Assembly (NCBI GenBank): GCA_019055375.1
Contig: JAHQIW010001271.1
Span: forward strand, 62,001 to 126,000
Source: Parelaphostrongylus tenuis
Taxonomy: Eukaryota; Nematoda; Chromadorea; Rhabditida; Metastrongylidae
Length of the DNA stretch: 64,000 nt
Reading direction: 5' to 3'
Below the pieces are notes generated by a model that saw nothing but the letters and a program-made list of their open reading frames with translations, had not been told where the DNA came from and ran no database searches. This document shows, one piece after another, positions 18,700 to 31,300 of this stretch. A program made the position numbers and the translations under genes. The stretch's first letter is position 1. Every line of letters begins with the position of its first letter.

Positions 18700-21220
18700 G
18701 TTGTACCACTATTACTTATGGAATAACTCACATTGTGGTTTCATCCATTCAGTGACATTTGCTTGAAAGCTTCCGACATCCGGGAATAGCAAGGAACCCG
18801 GTTTTTATTAGAGGTTTCTGATTTACTTTATGTTGCGGTAACTTCCCCAGTGAGTTTACGTGGCAAGGTAGCAAAATTCAGCTGCCATATTCCCCGTAAA
18901 TGATGTATTTGATCCTGCAACAGTGCCGTACCAACGACATCTTTGGTTTGGCATGTCTGAACACGAGAAAACTTCAGATTTTTTTTGTCAATTGGTAGTT
19001 CTATTTGTCGATAGTCAAAGAGGTTTTAATGGAGATTATCTCATAACAGGACCACACAGACCGTAAATAAGTTTATCCACGTTTCAAGCCTCTTGAGGAG
19101 ACGTTTAACATAAGATCATAAAATATAAGGTCGTAGAAGCCGTTGTTGCGCATTGAGAATATGCGAGTGCCGTACCCTGACCATCTCATGGCTGCAGATA
19201 TTGCTGAGTTCAAGTTGGTAATGAAACGGTTTAGGTACGTGGAAGAGTTCCTTCAAATCTTTAGAAACTATGTATGGAAACCTAACGGCACGCAGTATGT
19301 TAAATACATATGACTGGAAAGTTCTCAAAGTACACAGATCTCCTTGCATCGCATTTTTAAGATTTTTTTTTTATTAAAATTAGTATGCGGCCACGGTAAC
19401 ATTATAGAATTGCGGCTGACTTGGAGTTTGGTGTTTGGTGGAGAGATCTTTACCAAATTGCTGAGCTTCTATACGTGCACATCTATCTTTATCAGACGGA
19501 GCTGACGTATTTCAAGCAGGCAGAGATATAGTGATCCATAAAGTTCTATGTAGACGGAAATTGCTGATAATGTTTACAGTTGTCAAACGTTAAATCCTTT
19601 TTTCATTACTACTAAATAAACAAATAGCTGTCGAATCAACACACAAAGAGGCATTTTTCGCTATGTTAATGCCCTAAATAGAAATATGAAAATTCCAATT
19701 CAAAAATTTTTGTATGACGGAGAGAAATTTTTTGTATAAAAATGGGAACGTGCGCCCTTCCGAGGCGGTAGTTGAGATTGCTGCTCACAGCGCGATTAGA
19801 GAATTGCACCATATACTCTGAGTACTTGGCAATTTTTCTTTGTTTCAAAGGTATTTCTAGGTCTCTTGAATCGAATTGCAAAGAAACTTTGTTCTGTCGA
19901 TTCATGGGCACTTGTTTTTTTTTTTCATATTGGCTCTGAAGTCATGAAGATTCTTCTAAGAAGCCAAGTGACGGGCTAACAACTACTTTGTGTGTAAAAC
20001 GCAATCCTCTTTTCTCACTTACATAGCCATAGAGATATTTCCAGAAACCAGTTTTAGCTCCAGAATCGTCAAAAATTGGGACATGAATGATTATATAAGT
20101 CTGGCTAAAACCATCTACAGACCCTAGCCGAGCGAACGAAGCAAACCGTATGTGTAACATAATGTTGTCTTTGCTGCTAGACCATATTCACAGTGTGTTT
20201 TCAAAAACTAAATACAGTTGTCAATTCGCCGAGATTCAAGAGTTTGAATGATCACTAAAATTATAAGGGGAGGCTCTACCAAGCAAAAAATGCCTTTAGA
20301 AATTTTTTATTATTAAAAATATGGGCGCCGTCTTGAAAGGGCTAAAAAATAATGGAAGTGGTAGTCGGTCTATGTACCTGCACTAACCTTTCCGTATGGT
20401 TGCTCATGATTTATGGTGTGAGACTGCAAAGACCTCATGTGACTATGCCGAAGTAGAACTGCATGGATCGTTCAGAGAACGTGAGAGGTCTTCCTATGTT
20501 TTTTTAATTCAAGAAGAAGAGCGCTTAAGATAAGGAACCTCGTGACCTCGTTTTTTCCCAAATGTTCGCTGACCACAAACGGCCATTAACGAAAAAATCA
20601 CCGCTGTCGAGTTTATCATATTATGCGAACAAATGGCAATGGACTGGAGATCTGGTGCAGGTATTAATGAAGTTCCTTAAAGTTTGCGATTTCAAGGAGG
20701 ACCTTAAGCAAGGTGAAGAACCGTATTCAATAGCTGGATAACGGAGTTCTATCTGCGGTTAGTTTGTTAGTACAGATACAAATCTATACGAATACAATCC
20801 TCTTGTGGACAAAATTTGTGGCTCAAATGATATTTGATATGCCTTCGTATGTTGATAACAATTTGTGTTGAGCGGCATTTAGTGGCACCACAGCTTGGGA
20901 CGGACTTATTTTTCAGCGATACAAGCAAAATGCTTTCCGAAATTAGATGATAGTATTTTTATAACTAGGGAATCCGGCGGAGCGTAAGCATGATAATCTT
21001 GTAGAACAGACTTCGTTCTTTCATTCTAGAAGTATATGGCATGGAAACTATCGTTTACTAGTATTACTACAGTTCATTGCTCAAAAGCAAATATTGCGAT
21101 CAGTTTTTGGAAGTGTTTTGCAATTTATACCGTGCCTATCCAAATACTGTTCACACCCGCACAATACATACAAGTATGGCTTAATATGATGATAGGTGGG
21201 TTCTCTTCCGTTGGACTGCG
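18700..21220. other. No gene seen; one DR-Y copy
   Basis: AT-rich DNA with no exon that has supported splice sites. About 19940-20180 resembles the DR-Y copy at 14337-14600 (AGAATCGTCAAAAATT, ACAGACCCTAGCC and CAAACCG words in order). Short open frames here look like chance. Confidence 0.4.
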
Positions 21221-21224
21221 TCAA

Positions 21225-21980
21225 ACGAATGCTCAACCCCAGTCATTGGACAAGAACTTTTTATAAGAATGTTAGTAATCTTTGGAAGCTCCAAACTCTG
21301 GCTTGCGTGAGACGTGAACGGTTTTTTAAAACCCTTCTATAACGCTGTCAAATTCAAGATCAAGTTATGTTTTCCATCGGCCGCACTGCTCAGCTATTAC
21401 TTCGCTGAAAGCACGCAAAGCACATGAACGTGCAGAGAAAATTTTTTAGTATTAGAGTCAGACGTTTGATCTGGAGCTTTTTCCAAAGCGGAAAAACGAC
21501 TCCCAATTAAGTAACTTTTTCAAAGCGGAAAAACGACTCCCAATTGAATAAAATCGCACATCCACGACACTCGCCGATGGGCATGTCGATGAACGGCCGT
21601 GTTGAAATCGCCGCATTTACACTGACCCCCCTCCCGTCCCATTCGTAGAGTAGCCAAAATCTCCTTGTCTGCATATGTGCATTTGATCTTATTCTTTCCT
21701 GCTGCACTGCAGAGAAACGTTCTTTCCAGAAAATAAGCACGGTGTTGGAGTCGTAAAATCTTACACTTCCGAATGGCTCCTAATAGTCTAACGAGAGAAT
21801 TCAGTCGTGAGAGAAAAACTCGTGTGTGAATCCCAAATGTTTCCTTTCGTTGAAGCGGTAAACTGAAGGCTTTTTGAAAAACGGCCGCGTACCATGCTAG
21901 TCAAAGATTTAGACTTTTGAATGATTGCTAACACCCTTATGAAAAGCTCTTTATCAGCGAATAGGGTCGAATATTCATCT
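21225..21980. repeat. Foldback element, long relative of 6625-7035
   Basis: The left end (CATTGGACAAGAACTTTTTAT, AAGAATGTTAGTAATC) is complementary to the right end (GATTGCTAACACCCTTATGA, AAAGCTCTTTATCAGCGAA). Both show the same order as the 410-bp element. A direct duplication of about 32 bases (AAAGCGGAAAAACGACTCCC) occurs near 21485-21540. Confidence 0.6.
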
Positions 21981-21984
21981 GTCG

Positions 21985-22930
21985 CCATATAACGGAGATG
22001 TACTGATTATTGTTTGACTATCATTCAGTTAACTAAACGCCTAGGAACACCTAAGCTTAGCCACCTCCAAAATTGAAAGAAAAATCGTCCCAACCGGCCT
22101 TCCGACGGAGACGAAACCATCAAGAAGAAGTAGAAACAACGTGAAATATTCATAGGCTTTGTGGAGGGCATGCTAGAAGACGAGTGGAGTGTTAGAAGTA
22201 CTGGGGTCCATCTAGTGAAAATGTGATGACGAGCAGTGTAAAATAAAAAATAAGCATTTGATTAGCAATTAGTTGTATTCCTGGTAGAACATGTGATATG
22301 TCATCCTCAGAAAGACAGATTTCAGAATAGTGATGGACATCGCGCGCAGTCATCTTGTCCAGGAAGAGTGATCGAAGGATTTCTATAACTATTGCGGGCG
22401 TGTTTATTCAACGAGTGCCAGAAGGTATTTATAATGTTTATCCTACTATGTATGTTGAGTCACTTGGTTGGTTTGAGTCACCGCCAGTCGAGTGAACAGG
22501 ATTCAGACAGCGACTCTGCTGTGCCAACCCCATATAAGCTCGATCAGTAGTCACACAACTCTGTCTGAGTAACATGCGACCCTTGTCCAAAAACTTCTTG
22601 GCTACGAAAAATTATTTGATAGCGTAATCCAATCCTATGACGAATCCAATCCTATGAGTGGTCGTGGATTGAGGAAAGGGCCAGTTCTACATCTCCGTCA
22701 AGCTGTACTTGCAGCTGGCATAATACAGCTCTTCCGCTGACTCCTCTCCATGTATATAAAAAACAGTTTGATGAGCTCGACAATACTACACAATATCGCT
22801 GAGGCTGCTTATTGTCGCGCTGCAGTGGATAAGGAATTTCAATTGGGGCAACAAGTACACATGTATCGATAAAAAACTTCTATCAAACTCTCGTCCTGCT
22901 AATGATATGGTCATCTCTTTGAGGATAAAA
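21985..22930. other. No gene seen
   Basis: Unique-looking AT-rich DNA. The only structure noticed is a short direct repeat, AATCCAATCCTATGA, near 22625-22660. Confidence 0.4.
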
Positions 22931-22935
22931 AAGCT

Positions 22936-23228
22936 CTAAAAGCTCTCGGCGTTGACCAATCCCTGAGGGATGCGCCATGCATTCGACTTCAATTCTTAAC
23001 TTCGTTTGAGGTGATTGAATGCATATCTGGCCTTTACAATGACTTGCGGTGGCCTCCCGCTAAACCGAGTCAGTGCTGCTTATTCTCCCAGACAAGTCTG
23101 AAATCAGTCCGGTACCAATTTACCGACCCCGGAGGGATGGATGGCTTGGTGAGCCATGAGCGCGAGATCGAACCATTGACCTCGTGTGCGACGCAGGGCA
23201 CCTCTAACCACTGCGCCACATGCGCTCC
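22936..23228 (-). repeat. SINE-A copy, near consensus
   Basis: CTCTCGGCGTTGACCAATCC tail, ATGCATTCGACTTCAATTC body, B box TGGTTCGATCTCGCG and A box TGGCGCAGTGGTTAGAGG on the minus strand. It differs from the 25097 copy at few positions, suggesting recent activity. Confidence 0.92.
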
Positions 23229-23229
23229 T

Positions 23230-25045
23230 CTTTGAGGAATATTACTGAAAAGAGAAAAATTTTAGCAACCTCGACAAACCGGGAACAAAGATAGAGTATT
23301 TCAATGCGATTAGAATGATGAAATGAATAATAAATTGGTGCGAAGAGGAACAAATAGTACTAGATCGTTTTCTAATTACAGAGATCACCTAGACCTTACA
23401 GTAACGTGGGCACGCTTTAGTTCAGCTATTTTCAAGATTATAAGGAAGTTTGCTTCTGCCACCATTCTAAGGTGTCCATGAAAAAGCAAAATCCGCAATC
23501 AGTAGTCGAAAGAACATGTGAAATATCTGAAGACATCTAAAGCGATCAATGCGAAGAAATGAGTAGAATGTAAGAGGTGTTTGAAATTGCACAGCAACTG
23601 TGACGGCGACTAATGCTAAGAAAAAAAACCAGGTGTTTGTACTTTGGAGGTTCACTGAGTATGGTAAACAACATGAAGGATGAATTGTAGAAAGGAGAGC
23701 GACGTGGACCGTATTCAGGTCACAAAAGAACTCATCGATAGACTAACGTTTCCGGAACTTCGCGTTAAGCTTCTCAATTAAACAGTCACCCTAACGCTCT
23801 GTTATCTGCGGAAACGTAGGCCGAAAAGTGGATGATTGAGAAGAAGGTAGACTCCAAAAGATCGGAGCCCTTTTCTTAGATGACCGTCCCCTTACGATGA
23901 ACGGACGTATTTGTGGATAACGTCAACCATCTTCCATATTGGCAGATGGGAACGATAAAAGGAACTGAGAATATGTATGCATCATGGACGTCACCATGTT
24001 CAAAGCAGTCCACGACCAAAGACGACGAATGTGAGAAAGAGAGAGGCGAATGGAAATAATGCTGAGGCACACATTATCAATGAAGATGGGCCATTCAGGT
24101 AAGTAACAGAGAAGCAGTGCCATCTTAACTAAAGTCCCAGGTCGTTGAGTTTTCAGACTTACATCTTTATCGTAATCGATTCATCTGAAGGAAGCTGTGA
24201 TGTATTATCGTAGCAACAGATCACGCAGAGGTTGGCATCATGACACATCTATCGTGCAATGTGAACTTTAGAAAATGCTGTAAAGTTTCATCACTGCTCA
24301 ACTATGAAGCCGTTAGTCGTTGAATGTCCTAGAAAATTTATTTCTTGCCGTATAGAATGCGGCCGAAAAGCAAATCGTCTTAGTTGAGCAGAAACATTCG
24401 CAATGTCTCAGAACGACGATTCTTTAGCTGTTATAAGATTCGTACGATCTTCATTTGTCGACTTTCTGAGATTCTTGTGATGCTTTATAAAATTGTGATG
24501 TCTAGGGAGTTTTTTTTTTCGGATTTTCTTAGATAGATGTGCTCAAGATTATTTGCGTGAAAGCCTCCAAAACTAACATTGTCAAATTGCAAAAGACGCA
24601 CGCCATTTCCCTCAACTTGAAAGGAATTCTTTCCCGACGAAAATTTCTGAACCGGAACTGCATACTGCGTCCTTTAACGCTAGCACCTCATCGACCCCAT
24701 ACCGGAATGACGTTCAATTAGTTTGGTTGCACATCGTTCAAGTTTTGATTCCTCGAATTAGATTTGTCGTAATGATTCGATACGATTTTCTCGAAAATCT
24801 CATATAATCACTTTAGATTCTTTACCTCTCCTGAACTTGATTTTCCATTTAAATGTGAGGCAAATCTTCACAAATCATGAGAGACCACAGACCAGCTTAT
24901 GCAATTCCTTTTCGTGGAGTCAAATACGGGAGGGACTTTTAGAATTGTTCAACATAATCGAGACGGCGTTTGCATACTGCACACCGTAGACTGGACCAAA
25001 TGATCGCGTGCGCAGCGTACTGCGCATTTTGCGTTTATTGAGCTT
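23230..25045. other. No gene seen
   Basis: Both strands were read for exons with matched splice sites and phases. Open frames near 23876-24123 have no such support. No known element was recognised. Confidence 0.4.
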
Positions 25046-25050
25046 CAGAT

Positions 25051-25097
<47 letters not shown>
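25051..25097. repeat. (TA)n microsatellite, left of SINE-A
   Basis: About 47 bases of alternating TA with one interruption. It ends directly at the tail of the SINE-A copy. Confidence 0.95.
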
Positions 25098-25392
25098 AAG
25101 GATAAAGCTCTCGGCGTTAATCAATCCCTGAGGGATGCGCCATGCATTCGACTTCAATTTTTAACTTCGTTTGAGGTGATTGAATGCACATCTGGCCTAT
25201 ACAATGACTCGCGGTGGCCTCCCGCTGAACCGAGTCAGTGCTGCTTATCCTCCCAGACAAGTCTGAGACCTGTCTGGTACCAATTTACCGACCCCGAGGG
25301 GATGGATGGCTTGGTGAGCCATGAGCGCGAGATCGAACCAGTGACCTCATGTGCGACGCAGGGCACCTCTAACCACTGCGCCACATGCGCTC
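25097..25392 (-). repeat. SINE-A copy between two TA tracts
   Basis: Near-consensus copy: AAAGGATAAAGCTCTCGGCG tail, intact B box (TGGTTCGATCTCGCG) and A box (TGGCGCAGTGGTTAGAGG) on the minus strand. TA microsatellite lies on both sides, so it probably inserted into a pre-existing TA tract. Confidence 0.93.
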
Positions 25393-25418
25393 ATATATAT
25401 ATATATATATATATATAT
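25393..25418. repeat. (AT)n microsatellite, right of SINE-A
   Basis: About 26 bases of AT repeats, starting at the 5' end of the SINE. Confidence 0.95.
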
Positions 25419-25604
25419 GGGGGCGAAAGTGGCTCGCTGGACTTGACAATTTGCAAAAAAACTCTCTGCATCTTAGCCCACTGAGAGGTAATTTAGCTAA
25501 TAATCAACAATCCTTTCTTTTAATCGCTATGATGAATTGTGACACTGGTATGGAATGAGCAGATATTTAAAACACCGATATATAAGCGTTATAGCGTAGA
25601 AAGA

Positions 25605-25690
25605 GGTCTGTGAACCAGCCATCGGTAGTGCAGCTGACTAGTACGCACAGCGAAAAAGTTGGAATGCGAGTGCGATTTCCTTCTGACGCC
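25605..25690 (+). repeat. SINE-B copy, diverged
   Basis: GGTAGTGCAGCTGACTAGTAC matches the A-box region and GAGTGCGATTTCC a degraded B box. It lies just upstream of a mariner relic. Confidence 0.45.
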
Positions 25691-25814
25691 AAAGTTTTGC
25701 TTTTTCTATTTCAAATCACCTTGAGCAGACAGGGCTGTAGCACTATTGCTGACCATCTGAATGAAACGACTATCGAAAATCATTTGAATGGAACGACTAT
25801 CGATGTCTCGATAG

Positions 25815-26160
25815 ACATTTCATGCACTCACCGTCACCTCAAACTGCAAAGTCGACCCGCCACATTCTGGAGAAACTGGGCTGGGCCACGGTGCCACATC
25901 CACCATATAGCCCTAATATTGCCCTACTGAATTATTCCCTCTTCCGCGCCTTAAAGCAGCATTTTCGGGAAACGAGATTTGAAGATACAACCAGCTCAAT
26001 AGTAGCCTCTTCAAGTTCTCAACTTGCTATCATCATTCGTTCTGGGAAAAGGCATCCTATCTCCACACACCAAATGGCTGCATATCGTTGATAATAATGT
26101 TGATTATATTGTTGATTGGTTGATTTTTTACAGATATTCAACGGTTGAATAAACATAGGT
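25815..26160 (+). mobile_element. mariner transposase remnant, C-terminal part
   Basis: Reads TAKSTRHILEKLGWATVPHP, then PYSPNIALLNYSLFRALKQH, then FRETRFEDTT. This is the block around the third catalytic Asp of mariner (usual HPPYSPDLAPSDYHLF). Here the SDYHLF Asp is Asn (LNYSLF), and the DNARPH motif that should precede TAKST is replaced. The last part (SGKRHPISTHQMAAY) corresponds to the region before the usual C-terminal stop, shifted in frame. Inactive. Confidence 0.82.
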
Positions 26161-26164
26161 GTCA

Positions 26165-27405
26165 AAAACGAAAGAAATTAAGGGACAGCCATTACATAAT
26201 TTGTGCCGTAGAACAAGAGAGCATTTTCTGCTTTCTTCTAGAAAGTCTCGTTCAGAATTCTATTATTTAAGAAACTCCTTGAGTTTTAGCCTTCGACAAA
26301 TCATTGTTTATTGTCAGAGCAGCAGCAAGTTCGCAGCGGCGAGCGTTCAGGATAATTTTTCTGAGAAAGGAACTTCATAGATGTAAGCTCACCACGTATG
26401 CTCTCTCGACCCCAAATTTCACAAAAACTTTTCTACAAAGTGCAATTCAGGAACAGTTTACTCTTCTTCATGTGTTTACTCTACTCAACCTTAGCCTACC
26501 TCAAACGTCAATCGTTGTTGTTCTTTTCCTCAGACGTTGACCCTTGTTGTTCTTACTGACGATTCATAGTTAAATTGATAATAAAATGTTAAGCAAAAAG
26601 AGAAGAAAACGTTCCGTATGGCTTGCATGACCTGTCAGTTGCACGAACTGACGTTCTAATTTTTTTCGTAAAGAGGGTTTTCACTTATCTGTACGTCGTG
26701 TTCAGAATTGCTTCCACTAAAAAAGTTAGTGCATATGCTGAACTTTTATCTTCTTGATTTTTCTAGTGAATCCCCGAGAATATCAAGCACCAGCCACAAT
26801 TTGTTAAACGTATCATAATTTCAATAGGAACCACAGCAAATGAGTTGCCAATCAGCCGAAAAATTATTTCCTGAATAGTTCGTGCTGTCTTTAGAAAGGC
26901 ATAAATAATATACTTGTTCAAGAGGTCTATGGAATAGGTTTGTTGAAAGAATCCATAAACAAAGTGATCTGAGTAGTTATAGCAGCTGTCCCTTAAACAA
27001 ATTTCGCTCTTGATGGTGATCATCTTTGCCGTGTCTTGTGACGCTCCATCTTTTCCAACTCTGTTGAATATTCAACAATCACTAAAGTCATTTCACCGGA
27101 TTATAGCAGATCATGCTGGATGAGAATAGATCAGAAAACGTCCAGTTATGAAAGGGTCCAGATGAGTGGGAAAACTTTATGAGTACGGTGCTGAACTTCA
27201 GACAAAAACTAACCCCATACATTACGAGGATCCTTAGAGGAAGAATGGAGGGCGGTGAGCACTCATCAAATCATTGCCGTTCGGAAGGGGGTGAAAGCTC
27301 ACCAAAATGCAAGAGACTCGTCTAGTATTAACGTAACTTATATACGTTCACCAAAATGCGAAAGTCTCTTTATATTATCAACTTCATGCTAGTTTAATCA
27401 CTTGT
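26165..27405. other. No gene seen
   Basis: AT-rich spacer. A minus-strand frame at 26763-27023 lacks a supported acceptor or donor and is not called. Confidence 0.35.
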
Positions 27406-27409
27406 ATCG

Positions 27410-27800
27410 CAGTTGACCCGTTGATCGTCGAGTGATTTGAGCGGGTACCAACAACACTTCCATTTTTCCCCATCACGTGCAAGAGTAGCCCAGTGGGTCC
27501 TTCTCGCTCTAGCATTCACTGAGCATTATATCTTTCTTCTAGGCTTTTCGTGAAGAAATCGGGCCATCGGGTCAATGTCCTTGTTGTGGAGCGCTTGATA
27601 TCCCGAACAATCCAGTCGGTAACGGCTCTCGTCTATCGGTTGTCGTTGAAGCGCATTACTTGTCTAGCCTAGCGTATTTTCAATAGCCTGGCAAACGACA
27701 TTTTAAACTCTCGATCGTTTACTTAGGTCAGAATTTCGGATCCTTTCTCTCATTTGCGAGATATGGGATAATCCAAAGAATCGACCTCTCGAGTGCGCAT
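27410..27800 (-). mobile_element. RTE 3' fragment
   Basis: Minus-strand DNA repeats the 3' coding end of the element at 1-1095: a GATTCTTTGGATTATCCC region, then SSDLS-, VMRFNDN-like, DWIVRDIKRSTT and ERYNAQ-like coding, ending near the GTCACTCGACGATCAACGGG equivalent. Several indels are present. Confidence 0.78.
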
Positions 27801-28300
27801 TCAATAACAACAAGTGATCTTTCATTACGCTACAAACAGCTAGCTTAATAATCCATTGAATATGTCAAAATTTATTTATTTATAGGTTTTGAAAGAAAAT
27901 AAACTCAAATATTAAGTCAAATAGAACGTAGTTAATTAATAAACACTGCAGAGAAAGAAACAACTTCCCGATTTAAAGAGGTACCCGTAATCATAAACGA
28001 AGCATGATTGCGTAAAGGTTAAATCATGAGTAGCGATGGAGTTATGGAAAAAGTGGGAATTCATAGATTGATCAAACAGAACGATATAGTCATTGTCATA
28101 TACAATAATTAAGTAATGCTGACACCGACCGCAACTGGGAGTCTTATGAAGGAAAACGAGAAGAAGTGATTTACACCTAATGGTAGACGAGTCGACTGAT
28201 CTCATCTAGTAAAACAAAGCAGTTGAAGAATAACACTAAACACAGCAGGTTTATCAGCTGAGCGACTATACTATAGGAGGAATCCAAGAGCAAACACCTA

Positions 28301-31300
28301 TCAGGCGGTGAACGCTTCCTCTTTGATAAGATTGAAAGCAATCCTTGATGATCCGCGTGCGATTTGGACTCGTCGCGAGCGAAAGTCATCGCAGACAAAA
28401 ATTGTCATTCCGGATGAAGACATCATCGAGAACAGTTGCCCATCAACGCCCTCACAAGGCAGTACACGGCCGAAATCCCAGTCTACCACTGAGTCGTCGT
28501 TCAAACACTGAAAATTTTGCATTAGCTGAGAAAACGATCATCTATTTGTTGCTGCGTGGCTGTTTACACAAAAAATTCAGAAATATAGAGTCAATATTTA
28601 GCCTTCCGATGGAGAGAAAGTGAAGGATGGAAAACACAGTAATAAGCAGTATATAAACAAGTGGTTTCTGGTTTGATCACGACCTTCGGGATAGCTTAGT
28701 AATCACCATGGGGTCGATAGATCTCATGAGATCGAAAAAAATGTCTGCACATTGAAAAGCTAAATTTGGGTTCAATCAAAGCTTAGAGGTGCTCTGCAGC
28801 GCGCACAAAGTCAATGATTCGATCTGTTATTCATTCACCAAGCCTTTTATCTTTCTTTAATTGCTTAATTGGTACCAGACTTGTTTGGGAAGATAAGAAG
28901 CACTGACCTGAAGCATTGGTAGGCCACCGAAAGTCATTGTAGGGCTCAGATATGCAATCAACCACCTTAAGCAAGGCCAAAAAATGGAAAGACATGAATG
29001 CATGGTTCAACCTCAACCATTGATCAACGCCAAAAGCTAATCCTTCCCCTTATGGAAATCTTTATGCGGATGCTTCACCTCGATATTACGTGAAGAACTT
29101 ACTTTAATCATGTCAAAAATGCCCTGTAGTGTGATGCTGGTGACGCAACTGTAGAGTGCAATAGTAGTGGGCGGTGATGCGGCCCAATTCTGTAGTGTTG
29201 CATTCGTCAGTTGATGGAGGAAGACGTTTGATCGAGGCTGAACCCGTAAACTTTGCAGACATACGATCGCTCCCAGCACCTGAATATGAATTCTTTGAAG
29301 AAGAGCTTATTTGGAAAGTTTTTTTTTTACTATACTAAGCTGTGCTAAAACGAATAAATCAATTCTCCAATTCTCTAAGGAATCGTAAACAAAGTCAAAA
29401 AGATCCAAATAAAGAGGATGAAATAAGTACTACTTCTTATCAGTTTTGTGTATATTTCAATCAACTTTTTCACCGTAATCAAAGTACGCCATCTGAAGTG
29501 CTTTTTTAATTTGTAGTCTTCTTAAACCTTTCCTACGCTACTGATAAGCACAAGTGGCCATTATTAGTCAGCTACACTCCTCCAGTTGTGATTAGAGCAA
29601 CATCTTACTCATTTATCTTTAGTTTTACCACTTATGATTAATAGGGAGCGCATGTAGTTCAGTGGTATGAGGTGCCTTGAAATACGCATACGGTCCTTAG
29701 TTCGATGCCATGTACAGATCCACAACATTTCATCCCTGCGGCGTCGAGCAATTGCTAAAGGACATGTCTGGATTGATGGCATTCATATATCGATAAGTAA
29801 CTGCCAGCCCTTCTAAAGGCTAGATACACTCGAAAACTTCTTTAGAAGCTCAATGATCGAATGTATGATACATCTATCAAGGAGTGTCAAATGCCGAGCG
29901 CTCTGCACTTTATGATACAGTAGAAGTGAATAGCAAAGCCATTCAGTCTATGCATTATAGGCTAACTCGACGCTGCCCCACCTTAAATTCTCGAGCACAA
30001 TGCTTTCGAAGCTCAGACTTCATCGACATCCAGCCCAAAATTCGTACTTGATATCTTTGGTGTAGAAAAAAACCGGTCTGTCAGAGTCCCTCATCAGTCT
30101 GTCTTGTGATGCCGATTTTTCGTCGGCTGTCGCGCATGCCAGAGATGTGTGATAGTTTGTCGTACGGCCAACCTGACACATATGATGTGTTTTCGTAGTG
30201 ACAAGCCCTTGACAGCCGACCATCAGAACGCCATCAATCCCGTTGAATTGTGATGCACTCAGTCATATCAACAGATAGGCACGAAATTTTCTAGAGAGTT
30301 AATAAAAGAGCTTCTGTGTGATTCATGGATTCGAATATGCTACCGATACAAAGTATTCCATATTCAATGTGGAGGCCTAACAAGAGTCGCTTTTCAATTT
30401 TAGCTTTTTGTGCTTTTTCTTTTACTCAAGGAACCATTAAAACTTCGGAAAGAAAGGGTTTATGTAAAACCGAAGGTGTCGAAGCGACTAATCAAATTTG
30501 AGGTATCTTCTTAGTTTAACAATGAAACCCATTTATTGCGCTAAAAATTAGATGGTTTGCCTCTCATATATTACACTGAGAATATAACCTCTAACACTCG
30601 CAGCGCAATAGGTTCCAGTTTAGTAGCCATTTCTAACTTTCTTGGAGCCTTGCGGATTCAATTTGACTCAGATCGATGCAGTTGATGAGAATATGGTTAC
30701 TCGCTTGAAGCTTCAAACCGATTAGTAATAGATATATCCATCGAAGTCAAATGCTCGAAGGTTCGAATCTCTTTGAGGTACGAAGACCTATACATCCCCT
30801 CTAATTGACTGGCTGGATAGGTGGCTGTAGTGACTGAATGACCTCTTGAAGTCATCATTATGCGTGGCACATTCCATTCAATCACTGTGTAGATGATTTG
30901 AAACCCAACTATCCTTTAACTTCGGCATTACCGACTAATCACATATTCCTTTCAATTAAGTGAAACAGCACAAAGTTGATAAACTCATCCATTGCGCTCA
31001 CTACACACTTATACTGCCCGCTGTAGGATCAATTGTCCGCCGAAGAACAAAATTTTATCAGCGGGCAGACAATATCATCAACAATCATCCTGGACTAGAA
31101 GAACACTGCCAGGTGAGGTGCTCTTTAAGCATTGCTTCGCCGAAAAAGATTTAATTCGAACGATAGCGAAGGCGAAGATCACAACGAGCACGAAAGGTTG
31201 TGGGCCATTAACTCGGATCAAGTCGGCTCCGAAGATGACGAAGCGAGTCGAAACGTCAGCGGATTGAAAAGTGTTGTCAGATTAAATTGCCTTTGAGCGA

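Noticed and set aside
19666..20160. Two minus-strand frames of 72 and 81 codons
   Set aside because: The region overlaps the DR-Y repeat and shows no splice signals or known motifs.
25051..25418. Direct TA repeats as a CRISPR-like or transposon target duplication
   Set aside because: They are simple microsatellite of unequal length, and no spacer structure exists anywhere in the window.
26763..27023. Minus-strand frame of 86 codons that could be a membrane protein
   Set aside because: No acceptor or donor fits, and hydrophobic stretches are expected by chance in AT-rich DNA.
28308..28511. Plus-strand open frame of 67 codons with protein-like composition
   Set aside because: The minus strand has a textbook acceptor (TTTTCAG), the right phase and a stop, so this is the antisense shadow of the F-box last exon.
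30090..30135. CTGATGAG on the minus strand near CGACGAAAAATCGGC
   Set aside because: GAAA lies upstream rather than downstream of CTGATGA, so the strand order of a hammerhead is wrong.
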